Below, piece after piece: positions 15,891-24,058 of a DNA stretch of 64,000 nucleotides. Position 1 is the stretch's first letter. Each line of letters begins with the position of its first letter. The position numbers and the translations under genes were made by a program. The DNA comes from Patulibacter defluvii (lineage in GTDB: Bacteria > Actinomycetota > Thermoleophilia > Solirubrobacterales > Solirubrobacteraceae). A model generated the notes under the pieces. That model was not told the DNA's origin. It was given only the letters and a program-made list of their open reading frames with translations, and did not search any database. Location of the stretch: assembly GCF_034096925.1 (NCBI RefSeq), contig NZ_JAWZSQ010000003.1, forward strand, positions 62,001-126,000, written 5' to 3'.

Positions 15891-17297
15891 GTGCTGACCC
15901 GGATGCCCCAGCGGTCGGTGATCGTGGCGGTGATCCTGGTCGTCGCCACGGCCGCGGTCGCCGCGATCGCGCTCTGGGTCCGGGTCGACGGCGTCGTGCC
16001 CTTCCAGCCGAAGGCCTACACCGCGTCGGTCCGCTTCCCCGACGGCACCGGCCTGGTGCGCAACGCCGACGTCCGGATCTCGGGGGTCAAGGTCGGCCGC
16101 GTGGTGCGGGTGACCCCGGTCGGCACCGCCACCGACGCGCGGCTGGAGATCGAGCCGCGGTTCGCGCCGCTGCCGCGCGACACCCGCGCGCTGCTGCGCA
16201 GCAAGTCGCTGCTCGGCGAGCGGTTCGTGGCGCTCTCGCCGGGCACCGCGGGCGGGCCGACGATCGCCGAGGGCGGCCGGCTCGACCCCTCGCTGGTCGA
16301 CGTCACGCCGACCGTCGGCGACGTCCTCGACGCGCTCGACCCGCCCACCCGGAAGGCGATCCGGCGGCTCTCGCGGACCCTCCAGGTGACCCTCCGCGGC
16401 CGCGGGACCGAGCTCAACCAGCTGCTCGGCCAGGTCGGCCCGACCACCCGCGACCTGGAGCGGACGACGGCGATCGTCGACCGCCAGCAGCCGCTGGTGG
16501 CGCGGCTGCTGCGGCAGAGCGACACGGTCCTGGCCGCCGTCGCCGAGAGCGGCGGGAGCCTCGACGGGATCGTCCGCGACGCGCGCGGGATCGTCGCCGA
16601 CGCGGCCCGCCGGACGACGCCGCTGCGGCAGACGGTCGACGGCCTGCCGGCGCTGCTCGACGAGACCCGGCGGACGCTGGCCGTCGCCCAGCGGCTCAGC
16701 CGCCGCGCCGCCCCGACCGTCCGCCGGCTGCGCGACGCGGCGCCGGTGCTGCCGGGCGCGCTCGACGCCGCCAACCGGCTGGTGCCGGCGATGGCCGACC
16801 TGCTGCACGACGCGCGCCCGCGGCTGCGGCAGGCGAAGGCGGTCCTGCCCCGCACCGAGGCGGTCGTCGGCGAGCTGCCGACGCTGCTGCCGGCGGCCCG
16901 CGGCGCGACCCGCCAGATGCCCGGCTTCTTCGGGATCCTGGCCGCCTACCGCGAGCAGCTGGTGGCGTGGGCGGCGAAGCTCGGGGCGATGACCCAGACC
17001 ACGATCCGCGGCGCCGACGGCCGCCGTCAGCACATCATCCGGCTCGCGGGCCTGGCCACCAACAGCTCCTTCTACGGCCTCAGCGAGCGCCAGCCGAGCT
17101 TCCGCGCCACGCCCTACCCGGCGCCGGGCGCGCTGCGGATGCTGAGCGGCGGCAACCTGCCGGCCTTCGACTGCCGCGACGCGGACAAGCCGCCGTCGTT
17201 CCTGGCCCTCGGCCCGGCGCCGCCGTGCGTGCCGCAGCCGCCGTGGCGCTTCGACGGCGTCGACCGCTCCTACCCGCACGTCGAGGCCCGACCGTGA
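15891..17297 (+). CDS. mceF: Mce family protein, sixth of six
   Basis: A 468-residue Mce protein with an N-terminal helix (about 9-29), MCE domain (about 40-120, NADVRISGVKVGRV), helical arm and C-terminal domain. The start at 15891 (GTG) has GGAG six bases upstream; it is the only Mce gene separated from its neighbour (19 bases). The two cysteines are C-terminal (AFDCRDAD and PPCVPQP). The stop overlaps the GTG of a DUF2236 gene, which is therefore part of the operon. Confidence 0.9.
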   Translation: MLTRMPQRSVIVAVILVVATAAVAAIALWVRVDGVVPFQPKAYTASVRFPDGTGLVRNADVRISGVKVGRVVRVTPVGTATDARLEIEPRFAPLPRDTRALLRSKSLLGERFVALSPGTAGGPTIAEGGRLDPSLVDVTPTVGDVLDALDPPTRKAIRRLSRTLQVTLRGRGTELNQLLGQVGPTTRDLERTTAIVDRQQPLVARLLRQSDTVLAAVAESGGSLDGIVRDARGIVADAARRTTPLRQTVDGLPALLDETRRTLAVAQRLSRRAAPTVRRLRDAAPVLPGALDAANRLVPAMADLLHDARPRLRQAKAVLPRTEAVVGELPTLLPAARGATRQMPGFFGILAAYREQLVAWAAKLGAMTQTTIRGADGRRQHIIRLAGLATNSSFYGLSERQPSFRATPYPAPGALRMLSGGNLPAFDCRDADKPPSFLALGPAPPCVPQPPWRFDGVDRSYPHVEARP

Positions 17298-18586
17298 GCA
17301 CCGCGACCCCGACCCCGACCCCGATCCCGATCCCGACCGAGTTCCGCTACTGGGACCGCCGCGACGACCGCCGCGTGCAGCTGGCGCGGCGCGCCTGGCG
17401 GACCCTCTGGCGGTTCGACCCGCAGCCCTCCGAGGAGCTGGTGCGGGCCTTCGCCGCCGACTACTACGCGGCCGATCCGGTCGCCGAGGCGTTCGTCGAC
17501 GAGGTCTACCTCCAGCGCGGCGCGGCCGAGGGCCGGCGGCTGCTCGACCAGGCGATCGAGCACGGGATCGAGTCGCTGCCCGACGCGCCGGCCTCGATGG
17601 TGGCGCTGTTCGAGGAGTTCGAGCGCGACCCGGCGTGGCTCGACCGCGAGCAGGTCGAGCTGGGCGCCCGGGTCTTCCGCCGCTGGGGCACGGCGGTCTT
17701 CAGCTTCGCCACCACCAGCACGCTGGAGATGTACTCCGAGTCCTCGATCACGATGCCGCTCTCGCTCGCCGGCGGCTACGCGGGCGACACCGCTCACAAG
17801 CGCCAGCTGGAGACGACCCGCTTCTGGATCGACGTCTCCGAGCCGGGCGGGCTCGACCGCCGGACCGGCGACGTCGCCCCCGACTCGCCGATCGGCCGTG
17901 GCCGCGCGACGGCGATGCGGGTGCGGGTGATGCACGTCTTCATCCGCCGGCGGCTGGTCCGCCACCCGGAGTGGGACTCCGAGGCCTGGGGCGTGCCGAT
18001 CTCGATCAGCGACGCGACGCTGACCCTGATGGGGGGCAGCACGGTGCCGGGGCTGGCGCTCTGGAGCCTGGGCCACCAGACGACGATCCGCGAGATCGAG
18101 GCCACGCTCCACTACTGGCGCTACATCGGCCACCTGCTCGGGGTCCAGCCGGCCTGGTACCCGGAGACGTTCGAGGACAGCGTCCGGCTGATGTTCGCCG
18201 CCTTCGTCAAGCGCGCCTACGCCGCCGGCCGCCACGGCGAGGAGCTGGTCGAGTCCTACCTGCCCGCCTTCCGCCCGACGCCCGGCAGCCCCTGGCGCAA
18301 GCGGCTGCGGGACGAGCTGAACTACCGGGTCCAGATCGGCTACACCCGCTTCTGGTCGTTGCCGGGCACCTACCGCCGCCACCGGATGCCGTTCCCGTGG
18401 CCGTGGGCGATCCACCCGCTGCTCCAGTTCCCGGTCAACATGACGCTGGAGACCGGCCGGCGGCTGCTGCCGGGGCTCGACGACGTCGCCGACCGCGTCC
18501 AGCGCTGGCGACGCGAGCGCTGGTACCGCAACGAGACCGGCGGCCGGGCGGCGGAGTTCCAGCCGGTCGAGGAGTTCCGCCGCTGA
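17294..18586 (+). CDS. Long DUF2236 (Lcp-like) oxygenase, last gene of mce operon
   Basis: A 430-residue DUF2236 protein, longer than the two paralogues at 4-7 kb and closer in size to latex-clearing proteins. The N-terminus is a threonine/isoleucine-proline repeat (TPTPTPIPIPT), then TLEMYSESSITMPLSLAGGY, RVRVMHVFIRRRLVRH (candidate haem-ligand histidine) and GVPISISDATLTLMGGS. The GTG overlaps the mceF stop in GTGA, so it is translationally coupled to the transporter. In mycobacteria this place is usually held by Mce-associated proteins. An oxygenase here suggests that the imported lipid is oxidised directly on entry; this is inference. Confidence 0.8.
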   Translation: MSTATPTPTPIPIPTEFRYWDRRDDRRVQLARRAWRTLWRFDPQPSEELVRAFAADYYAADPVAEAFVDEVYLQRGAAEGRRLLDQAIEHGIESLPDAPASMVALFEEFERDPAWLDREQVELGARVFRRWGTAVFSFATTSTLEMYSESSITMPLSLAGGYAGDTAHKRQLETTRFWIDVSEPGGLDRRTGDVAPDSPIGRGRATAMRVRVMHVFIRRRLVRHPEWDSEAWGVPISISDATLTLMGGSTVPGLALWSLGHQTTIREIEATLHYWRYIGHLLGVQPAWYPETFEDSVRLMFAAFVKRAYAAGRHGEELVESYLPAFRPTPGSPWRKRLRDELNYRVQIGYTRFWSLPGTYRRHRMPFPWPWAIHPLLQFPVNMTLETGRRLLPGLDDVADRVQRWRRERWYRNETGGRAAEFQPVEEFRR

Positions 18587-18593
18587 GCCGCGG

Positions 18594-19550
18594 TCAGGCG
18601 GCGGCCCGGGCGCGGCGGGCGGCGGTGATGGCCAGGAACTCGAAGGCGATCCCGGCCGCGGTCAGGGCGGTGGTCTGGCCGGGACCGTCGTAGGGCGGCG
18701 AGACCTCGACCAGGTCGAAGCCGACGAACGGCACGTCGACCAGCGAGCGGACGAAGGCCAGCGCCTCGTGCGGCAGCACCCCGGCGATTTCGGGCGTGCC
18801 GGTGCCGGGCGCGAAGGCCGGGTCGAGCACGTCGATGTCGAAGCTGAGGAACGCCGGGCCGTCGCCGACCCGCTCGCGGACCAGCGCCCCGTACTGCTCC
18901 GGGGTCAGCGCCCGCAGCTCGTCGGTGGTCAGGATCCGGAAGCCCCAGTCGCGCGGCTCGTCGAGGTCGGAGGCGGCGTAGAGCGGGCCGCGCATCCCGG
19001 CCAGCAGCGACCGCGACGGGTCGATCAGGCCCTCCTCGAGCGCGCGCTTGAAGGGCGTGCCGTGGAAGTAGCGCTCGCCGTAGTACTGCTCCCAGGTGTC
19101 GGCGTGGGCGTCGAGCAGCACCACCGCCAGCGGCCCGTGGACCGCGGCGTGGGCGCGCAGCTCGCCGAGCACGATCGAGTGGTCGCCCCCGAGCACGATC
19201 GGCGTCGTCCCGGCGGCGAGCACCGGCGCCAGGCCCTCGGCGATCTGGGCCGCCGTCCGCTCGGCGTTGCCGGGGGTGACGTGCAGGTCGCCGCCGTCGA
19301 TCACCGACAGCGTGGCGAAGACGTCGACCGCCAGCTGCGGGTGCCACGGCCGCAGCAGCTGGCTCTGGTCGCGGATCGCCGCCGGGCCGAAGCGGGGGCC
19401 GGGGCGGTAGCTGGTGGCGGTGTCGAACGGCACCCCGAGCAGCGCCACGTCGGCCTCCGCCCACTCGCGCAGGTGCGGGCAGCGGGCGAAGGTCCGGACC
19501 CCGGTGTAGCGGGGGGCGAGCGAGGCGTCGGGGGGACCGTGATGGGGCAT
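18594..19550 (-). CDS. Ureohydrolase (agmatinase/arginase family)
   Basis: A 318-residue binuclear manganese ureohydrolase. Metal-binding motifs are GGDH at 121-124, DAHAD at 147-151 and FDIDVLDP at 237-244, all with the expected residues; GTGTPE follows. Members hydrolyse agmatine, guanidinobutyrate, guanidinopropionate or related compounds to urea plus an amine or acid. It converges on the mce operon with a 7-base gap. A second copy lies at 26353. The polyamine and omega-amino acid genes in the window favour agmatinase or guanidino-acid hydrolase over arginase, but the substrate cannot be read from sequence. Confidence 0.85.
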   Translation of the reverse strand: MPHHGPPDASLAPRYTGVRTFARCPHLREWAEADVALLGVPFDTATSYRPGPRFGPAAIRDQSQLLRPWHPQLAVDVFATLSVIDGGDLHVTPGNAERTAAQIAEGLAPVLAAGTTPIVLGGDHSIVLGELRAHAAVHGPLAVVLLDAHADTWEQYYGERYFHGTPFKRALEEGLIDPSRSLLAGMRGPLYAASDLDEPRDWGFRILTTDELRALTPEQYGALVRERVGDGPAFLSFDIDVLDPAFAPGTGTPEIAGVLPHEALAFVRSLVDVPFVGFDLVEVSPPYDGPGQTTALTAAGIAFEFLAITAARRARAAA

Positions 19551-19591
19551 GGCCGGCGAAGTCTCGCCGATCGCGGCCCGTCCGTCGCGGC

Positions 19592-20764
19592 TCAGATCTG
19601 GGCGATCGCGCCCGACGCCAGCAGCGCGTCGATCTCGTCGCCGTCGAAGCCGGCGTCGAGCAGCGTCGCGCGGGTGTCGGTGCCGGGGATCGCCGCCGCG
19701 TGGGGGCGGGTCGGCGGGGCGCCGTCGAAGCGCGGCGCCGGCGCGGGATGGGTCTGGCCGCCGACGTCGACGAAGGCGCCGCGGGCGACGTTGTGCGGGT
19801 GGCTCGGGGCCTCGCTCAGCTCCAGCACCGGCGCGTAGCAGGCGTCGCTGCCCTCGAACAGCGCGTCCAGCTCGTCGCGGGTGCGCTCGGCGACGACGGC
19901 CGCCAGCTTCTGCTTCAGCTCCGGCCAGCGGGCCTGGTCGAACTGGCTGCTACGGAGGTCGTCGTCCAGCTCCAGCACGTCGCACATCAGCGCGTAGAAC
20001 TGCGGCTCGACCGGCCCCAGGCTGACCCAGCGGTCGTCCTTGGTCCGGAAGACGTCGTAGAAGTGGGCCCCGGTGTCGAGCATGTTGGTGCCGCGCTCGG
20101 GGTTCTGGAGGCCCGCGTTGTGGAGCCCGTGGAACATCGCCATCAGCGCCGAGGCGCCGTCGACCATCGCCGCATCGACCACCTGGCCGCGGCCGCTGAC
20201 GCGCGCCTGCACGATCCCGCAGACCAGGCCGTAGGCCAGCAGCATCCCGCCGCCGCCGAAGTCACCGACCAGGTTCAGCGGCGGGATCGGGCCCTCGCCG
20301 CGGCGGCCGATCGCGTGCAGGGCGCCGGTCAGGGCGATGTAGTTGATGTCGTGGCCGGCCCGCGGGGCCAGCGGCCCGTCCTGGCCCCAGCCGGTCATCC
20401 GGCCGTAGACGAGCGCCGGGTTGCGCGCCTGGCACTGCTCGGGCCCGACGCCCAGCCGCTCGGCGACGCCCGGCCGGTAGCCCTCGAAGATCGCGTCGGC
20501 GCCCTCGCACAGCCGCAGCACGGTCTCGATCCCCTCGGGGCTCTTCAGGTCGACGGCGATCGAGCGGCGGCTGCGGTAGAGCACGTCGTGCGGGGGCGCG
20601 ATCGCGAACGGGTTGCCGCCCGGACGGTCGATCCGGATCACCTCGGCGCCCATGTCGGCGAGCATCATCCCGGCGAACGGTCCGGGGCCGATCCCGGCCA
20701 GCTCGAGGATCCGCACGCCGGCCAGCGGCGCGGTCGCGGTGGGGGCGGTGTCGGGCGTGCTCAC
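19592..20764 (-). CDS. CaiB/BaiF CoA-transferase family, alpha-methylacyl-CoA racemase-type
   Basis: A 390-residue family III CoA-transferase fold protein. The racemase pair His138 (in GHDINYIALTGAL) and Asp168 (in LVGDFGGGGM) has the same 30-residue spacing as the catalytic His/Asp of mycobacterial Mcr, supporting an alpha-methylacyl-CoA racemase that prepares branched acyl-CoA for oxidation. The GTG at 20764 is chosen because an in-frame ATG at 20800 would place a perfect operator-like dyad inside the gene. Downstream on the same strand is the ureohydrolase; upstream is the AbfD-like gene, separated by a strong hairpin. Confidence 0.85.
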   Translation of the reverse strand: MSTPDTAPTATAPLAGVRILELAGIGPGPFAGMMLADMGAEVIRIDRPGGNPFAIAPPHDVLYRSRRSIAVDLKSPEGIETVLRLCEGADAIFEGYRPGVAERLGVGPEQCQARNPALVYGRMTGWGQDGPLAPRAGHDINYIALTGALHAIGRRGEGPIPPLNLVGDFGGGGMLLAYGLVCGIVQARVSGRGQVVDAAMVDGASALMAMFHGLHNAGLQNPERGTNMLDTGAHFYDVFRTKDDRWVSLGPVEPQFYALMCDVLELDDDLRSSQFDQARWPELKQKLAAVVAERTRDELDALFEGSDACYAPVLELSEAPSHPHNVARGAFVDVGGQTHPAPAPRFDGAPPTRPHAAAIPGTDTRATLLDAGFDGDEIDALLASGAIAQI

Positions 20765-20777
20765 GGTCGCACCATCA

Positions 20778-20797
20778 TACAGACCGTCTGGTCTGTA
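20778..20797. promoter_or_regulatory. TetR-type operator dyad upstream of the racemase
   Basis: TACAGACC (20778-20785) and GGTCTGTA (20790-20797) are perfect 8-base inverted arms around GTCT. The ACAGAC/GTCTGT pattern resembles operators of TetR-family repressors. It lies 14 bases before the GTG of the racemase gene, where it would block transcription. Confidence 0.6.
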
Positions 20798-20815
20798 CAT
20801 ACGCCCTGACCGGAC

Positions 20816-20850
20816 GTGACGTTCCGGTCGCCGGACGACCGAAACGTCAC
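20816..20850 (-). terminator. Hairpin overlapping the AbfD-like stop codon
   Basis: Arms GTGACGTTCCGGTCG (20816-20830) and CGACCGAAACGTCAC (20836-20850) pair at 14 of 15 positions around CCGGA. The stop codon of the upstream gene (20847-20849) lies inside the stem. No T-run follows, but the stability and position suit a terminator separating this gene from the racemase. Confidence 0.55.
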
Positions 20851-22409
20851 ACCGGCGCGTCGTCGTCGATGCCGGCCAGCGCCCGCGCCAGGCCGCGCTT
20901 CTCGTCCAGCCGCGCCCCGCGCAGGATCTGGATCCGCTGGCCCTGCGGCGATCCGGCCCCGTGCAGCGACTCGGTCAGGTAGCCGACGGCGTTGCGGCCG
21001 AGGGTCAGGTTCTCGATCAACCGCAGGATCCGCATCCGGTCCTCGGTCGAGACGTCCTCGCGCCCGGCCAGCATCCGCTCCAGCAGCGGACCGACCTCCT
21101 CGGAGCGGAAGTCGGCCTCGGACGGCATCGTCACCACGATCCCGCCGGCCAGGTCCTGGGCCAGCCGCGCGATCTCGTAGGGGAAGCGGGTGACGTTGTG
21201 CTTGCAGACGTTGGCCAGCATCTCGTCGTTCATCCAGATGCCCGAATCGAGCTGCGTCGCGCGCGCGGCCGAGGCGATCGAGGAGCTGTAGATCGTCTCG
21301 TTCAGGTGCACCATCTCGACCAGCTTGTCGCGCACGTGGGCCGCGGCGGCGACGCCGTTCTGGTCGGCGATCTCGGCCGCGGCGCCGGTCATCACGTCGC
21401 CGAGGCCGGTCTTGCAGACGTAGCTCGCCCGGTGGTAGGCGGTGAAGCGGCTGACCAGCGTCTGGGCGACCTCGGTCTCGCCGTCCAGCAGCACGTGCTC
21501 CCAGGGCACGAAGACGTCGTCGAAGTGGACCAGCACCTCCTGGCCGCCGAAGCAGGCGTTGCCCTGGTCGATCGTGCCCGGCTCCATCGCGCGGGTGTCC
21601 GACGCCTGGCGGCCGTAGACGTAGGTCAGGCCCTCGGCGTCGCCCGGCACCAGCGCCACCACCGCGTAGTCGCGGTCGGCCTCGCGCAGGTTCATCGTCG
21701 GCAGCACGCAGATCCAGTGCTGGTTCCAGCCGCCGGTCATGTGGGCCTTGGCCCCGCGCAGGTAGAGCCCGCGCTCGTCGCGGCCGGAGACGTGCAGGAA
21801 CAGGTCGGGGTCGGCCTGCTGGTGGGGCGGCTTCGAGCGGTCGCCCTTCGGGTCGGTCATCCCGGCCGCGATCAGCACGTTCTTCCTCTGTGCCTCGCGC
21901 AGGAACTCCAGGTAGCGCTGGTGGTACGCGGTGCCGTGCGCGCGGTCGACGTCGAAGGTCACCGAGTGCAGCACGCTGATCGTGTCGAGCCCGGTGCAGC
22001 GCTGGAAGCAGGTGCCGGTCAGCTGCCCCAGCCGCCGCTGCATCTGGTGCTTGGCGATCAGGTCGTCGGGCGACTCGACCACGTGCAGGAAGCGGTTGAC
22101 CGGGGCGTCGATCAGCGGCGAGTGGGCGGTGGCCAGCTCGGGCTCGGCGATCGCCAGGTCGTAGGTCGCCTTCAGCGCGTTGATCGAGGGCCGGATGATC
22201 GGGTGGTCGGCCGGCTCCGCGACCGGCTCGCCGAAGAGGAACAGCCGGGTCCCGCGGCCGCGGATCGACGCCAGGTAGTCCTCGCCGGTGACGATCGTCG
22301 GGATCCGCGCCCACCGCTCGGCGGCCGACTCCCGGCGCCGGGCGGCCCCGCCCGGCGCGGTGGCGACGTCCCCGCCGCGCTGCTCGATCAGCTGCTCGCT
22401 GGGCTCCAT
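20847..22409 (-). CDS. abfD: 4-hydroxybutyryl-CoA dehydratase/vinylacetyl-CoA isomerase-like (HpaB superfamily)
   Basis: A 520-residue flavoprotein of the HpaB superfamily that matches the AbfD branch: MTDPKGDR (184-191), CFQRC (Cys134, Cys138), AYHRASYVCK (His326, Tyr330, Cys332), HLNETIYS and TESLHGAGSPQ. AbfD binds a 4Fe-4S cluster through three Cys and one His and converts 4-hydroxybutyryl-CoA to crotonyl-CoA. All four ligand types are present, but the His-to-Cys distance is one residue shorter than I recall for the clostridial enzyme. GABA-derived 4-hydroxybutyrate would link it to the polyamine genes nearby. An open frame continues far upstream of the ATG but overlaps the PucR gene and is not coding. 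Confidence 0.75.
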   Translation of the reverse strand: MEPSEQLIEQRGGDVATAPGGAARRRESAAERWARIPTIVTGEDYLASIRGRGTRLFLFGEPVAEPADHPIIRPSINALKATYDLAIAEPELATAHSPLIDAPVNRFLHVVESPDDLIAKHQMQRRLGQLTGTCFQRCTGLDTISVLHSVTFDVDRAHGTAYHQRYLEFLREAQRKNVLIAAGMTDPKGDRSKPPHQQADPDLFLHVSGRDERGLYLRGAKAHMTGGWNQHWICVLPTMNLREADRDYAVVALVPGDAEGLTYVYGRQASDTRAMEPGTIDQGNACFGGQEVLVHFDDVFVPWEHVLLDGETEVAQTLVSRFTAYHRASYVCKTGLGDVMTGAAAEIADQNGVAAAAHVRDKLVEMVHLNETIYSSSIASAARATQLDSGIWMNDEMLANVCKHNVTRFPYEIARLAQDLAGGIVVTMPSEADFRSEEVGPLLERMLAGREDVSTEDRMRILRLIENLTLGRNAVGYLTESLHGAGSPQGQRIQILRGARLDEKRGLARALAGIDDDAPV

Positions 22410-22456
22410 GCTCGGTACAACGTAGTCCCGATTGTCTCGCAGGGCAACCGCGACGG

Positions 22457-22480
22457 GGCGGGCGCCGCGCGGCGCCCGCC
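22457..22480 (-). terminator. Perfect hairpin after the PucR gene
   Basis: GGCGGGCGCCG (22457-22467) and CGGCGCCCGCC (22470-22480) are perfect 11-base arms with a two-base centre. On the minus strand this directly follows the stop codon of the regulator, as expected for a transcription terminator. Confidence 0.6.
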
Positions 22481-22483
22481 GGC

Positions 22484-23800
22484 TCAGGCCGCCGGCTCGA
22501 GCAGCTCGGGGCCGAGCGCGTCGACCAGCATCAACGCGCTCTCCAGCTCCACGCGGCGGTCCATCATCGTCTCGCCGACCAGCGAGGTGATCCGGCGGAT
22601 CCGCATGTAGACCGTGTTGTGGTGCATGTTCAGCGCGCCGGCGGCGTGCTTGTAGCTGGCGCCGTGGACGAAGAACGCCCGCAGCGTGTGGCGCAGCTCG
22701 GCCGCCGACGGCTCGTCGATCGCCAGCGGGCCCAGGCGGCCGCTGACGAAGCGCCGCGCGCGGTCCAGGTCGCTGGCCAGCAGCGAGACCAGCTCGACCG
22801 CCGAGTAGGCCGTCACCGAGCCGCCGCTGGGGGCGAAGCGGGCCGCCTCGCGCGCCTCCTCGTGGCTGACGCGGAAGCCCTCGATCCCGCGCGCGGGACG
22901 GCCGACCGCGGTCCGCACGCCGTTGTGGGAGCGGGCGTCGCCGATCCGCTCGACCAGCTCGCGCGGGCCGATCGACGGCAGCGCGCACCAGGCCCAGACC
23001 GTCGTCGGGCCGCCGGCCACGATCAGCGGACCGGCGCAGCCGATCCGGCTGGCCGCGGTCAGCGCCTGGCGCTCCAGCAGCTTGGTGGTCGTGACGTCCG
23101 GATCGACCGCGTCGACGACGATCCCGACGTGGTGGGCGTCGAGGTCGTAGCCCAGGCGGGCGCTGGCCTCGCGCTGGTTGTGGACCGTGCCCTCGAGGAT
23201 CGCGTAGGCCGTCTCCGCCCGCACCGCCGAGGCCGAGCGGGTCCACTGCTCGAACTCCTCGCGGTAGGTGGCGGCGACCGCCGTCGAGCCGTGGTCGATG
23301 TAGTCGAAGAGGAACCGCGAGACCGTGTCGAGGGTCGGGAAGAGCCGCTCGGGGTCGTCGTAGAGGTTCTCGCGCAGCGCCCGGCTGGTGGTGTCCCAGA
23401 CGAAGGCGTGGCCGACGCGGTACTTGCGCAGCACCGTCTCCAGCGGGACCTTGCGGCGGGCGAAGCCGCGGACCAGGTCGATCGCGGGCTCCGGCATCAC
23501 CATCCCGTCGGCGCCGGTCCCGCTCTGCAGCAGGCGCGAGACCTCCTCCAGGTGGGACGAGCAGCAGGTCTGCATCTCGACCGGCGCCGAGCGTTCGCGG
23601 ATCTCGGGGATCTCGCGCCGCATCAGGTCGGACATCGCGGTCCCCAGCTGCTCGATCCGCTCCGCCAGGTCGGAGGCGACGCTGCGCGCCACCTCGGCCC
23701 CGGAGCCGACCATCAGCGCGGTGCCACCGGCGCCGTCGGGGGATCCTGCTGCCGTCAACGCGCGGTCTTCCCGCGCACGCGTCTGCTGCCTTCCGGCCAT
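22484..23800 (-). CDS. PucR/CdaR-type transcriptional regulator without PucR N-domain
   Basis: A 438-residue regulator. The N-terminal half is helical (AERIEQLGTAMSDLMRREIP; RsbRD-like sensor, tentative), the middle is a CdaR/GGDEF-like domain, and the C-terminus is the PucR helix-turn-helix (HGASYKHAAGALNMHHNTVY). The start at 23800 has GGAGGAGG upstream. It is divergent from the aldehyde dehydrogenase at 24059; the 258-base gap contains two perfect dyads. PucR-family proteins usually activate catabolic genes for purines, amines or amino acids. It is one of three such regulators here and differs from the other two in the N-terminal domain. Confidence 0.82.
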   Translation of the reverse strand: MAGRQQTRAREDRALTAAGSPDGAGGTALMVGSGAEVARSVASDLAERIEQLGTAMSDLMRREIPEIRERSAPVEMQTCCSSHLEEVSRLLQSGTGADGMVMPEPAIDLVRGFARRKVPLETVLRKYRVGHAFVWDTTSRALRENLYDDPERLFPTLDTVSRFLFDYIDHGSTAVAATYREEFEQWTRSASAVRAETAYAILEGTVHNQREASARLGYDLDAHHVGIVVDAVDPDVTTTKLLERQALTAASRIGCAGPLIVAGGPTTVWAWCALPSIGPRELVERIGDARSHNGVRTAVGRPARGIEGFRVSHEEAREAARFAPSGGSVTAYSAVELVSLLASDLDRARRFVSGRLGPLAIDEPSAAELRHTLRAFFVHGASYKHAAGALNMHHNTVYMRIRRITSLVGETMMDRRVELESALMLVDALGPELLEPAA

Positions 23801-23851
23801 CACTCCTCCTCCCTCCTGGTGCGATTGAACCACATTCGGCGACCGTCGTTC

Positions 23852-23862
23852 GACACGGTGTC
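23852..23862. promoter_or_regulatory. Dyad GACAC-G-GTGTC in the PucR/ALDH gap
   Basis: A perfect 11-base dyad 52 bases upstream of the PucR start. Possible operator for the divergent pair; short, so chance cannot be excluded. Confidence 0.35.
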
Positions 23863-24016
23863 AGACAGCCCACCCAGTCCGGGGGTCCCAAGAACGTACG
23901 CCGTGTGCCGGCCTCAGAGCCCGAATCGGTGTGCGGTGGCCACAGATGGCGGGGACGGTTCTGTCGCCCGGGCCTGCCCGTCCGGCGCCGCCGATCGGGC
24001 AACGTGAGAGCGACGA

Positions 24017-24037
24017 GACGTCCGCCCGACGGACGTC
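24017..24037. promoter_or_regulatory. Perfect 8-base inverted repeat before the aldehyde dehydrogenase
   Basis: GACGTCCG (24017-24024) and CGGACGTC (24030-24037) around CCCGA, just upstream of the ribosome binding site GGGAG (24048-24052) of the dehydrogenase. The position suits a repressor site or a leader hairpin. Confidence 0.45.
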
Positions 24038-24058
24038 CACCGCCCCAGGGAGCAGCGC

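Noticed and set aside
9069..17297. The many near-repeats inside the six mce genes as DNA repeats
   Set aside because: They follow the coding pattern (Leu/Arg/Ala/Asp heptads of the helical arms) and protein paralogy, not a nucleotide repeat element.
20847..24002. Single minus-strand frame joining the AbfD-like protein to upstream sequence
   Set aside because: The part upstream of 22409 overlaps the PucR gene in another frame and has no family similarity; the AbfD domain is complete from 22409.
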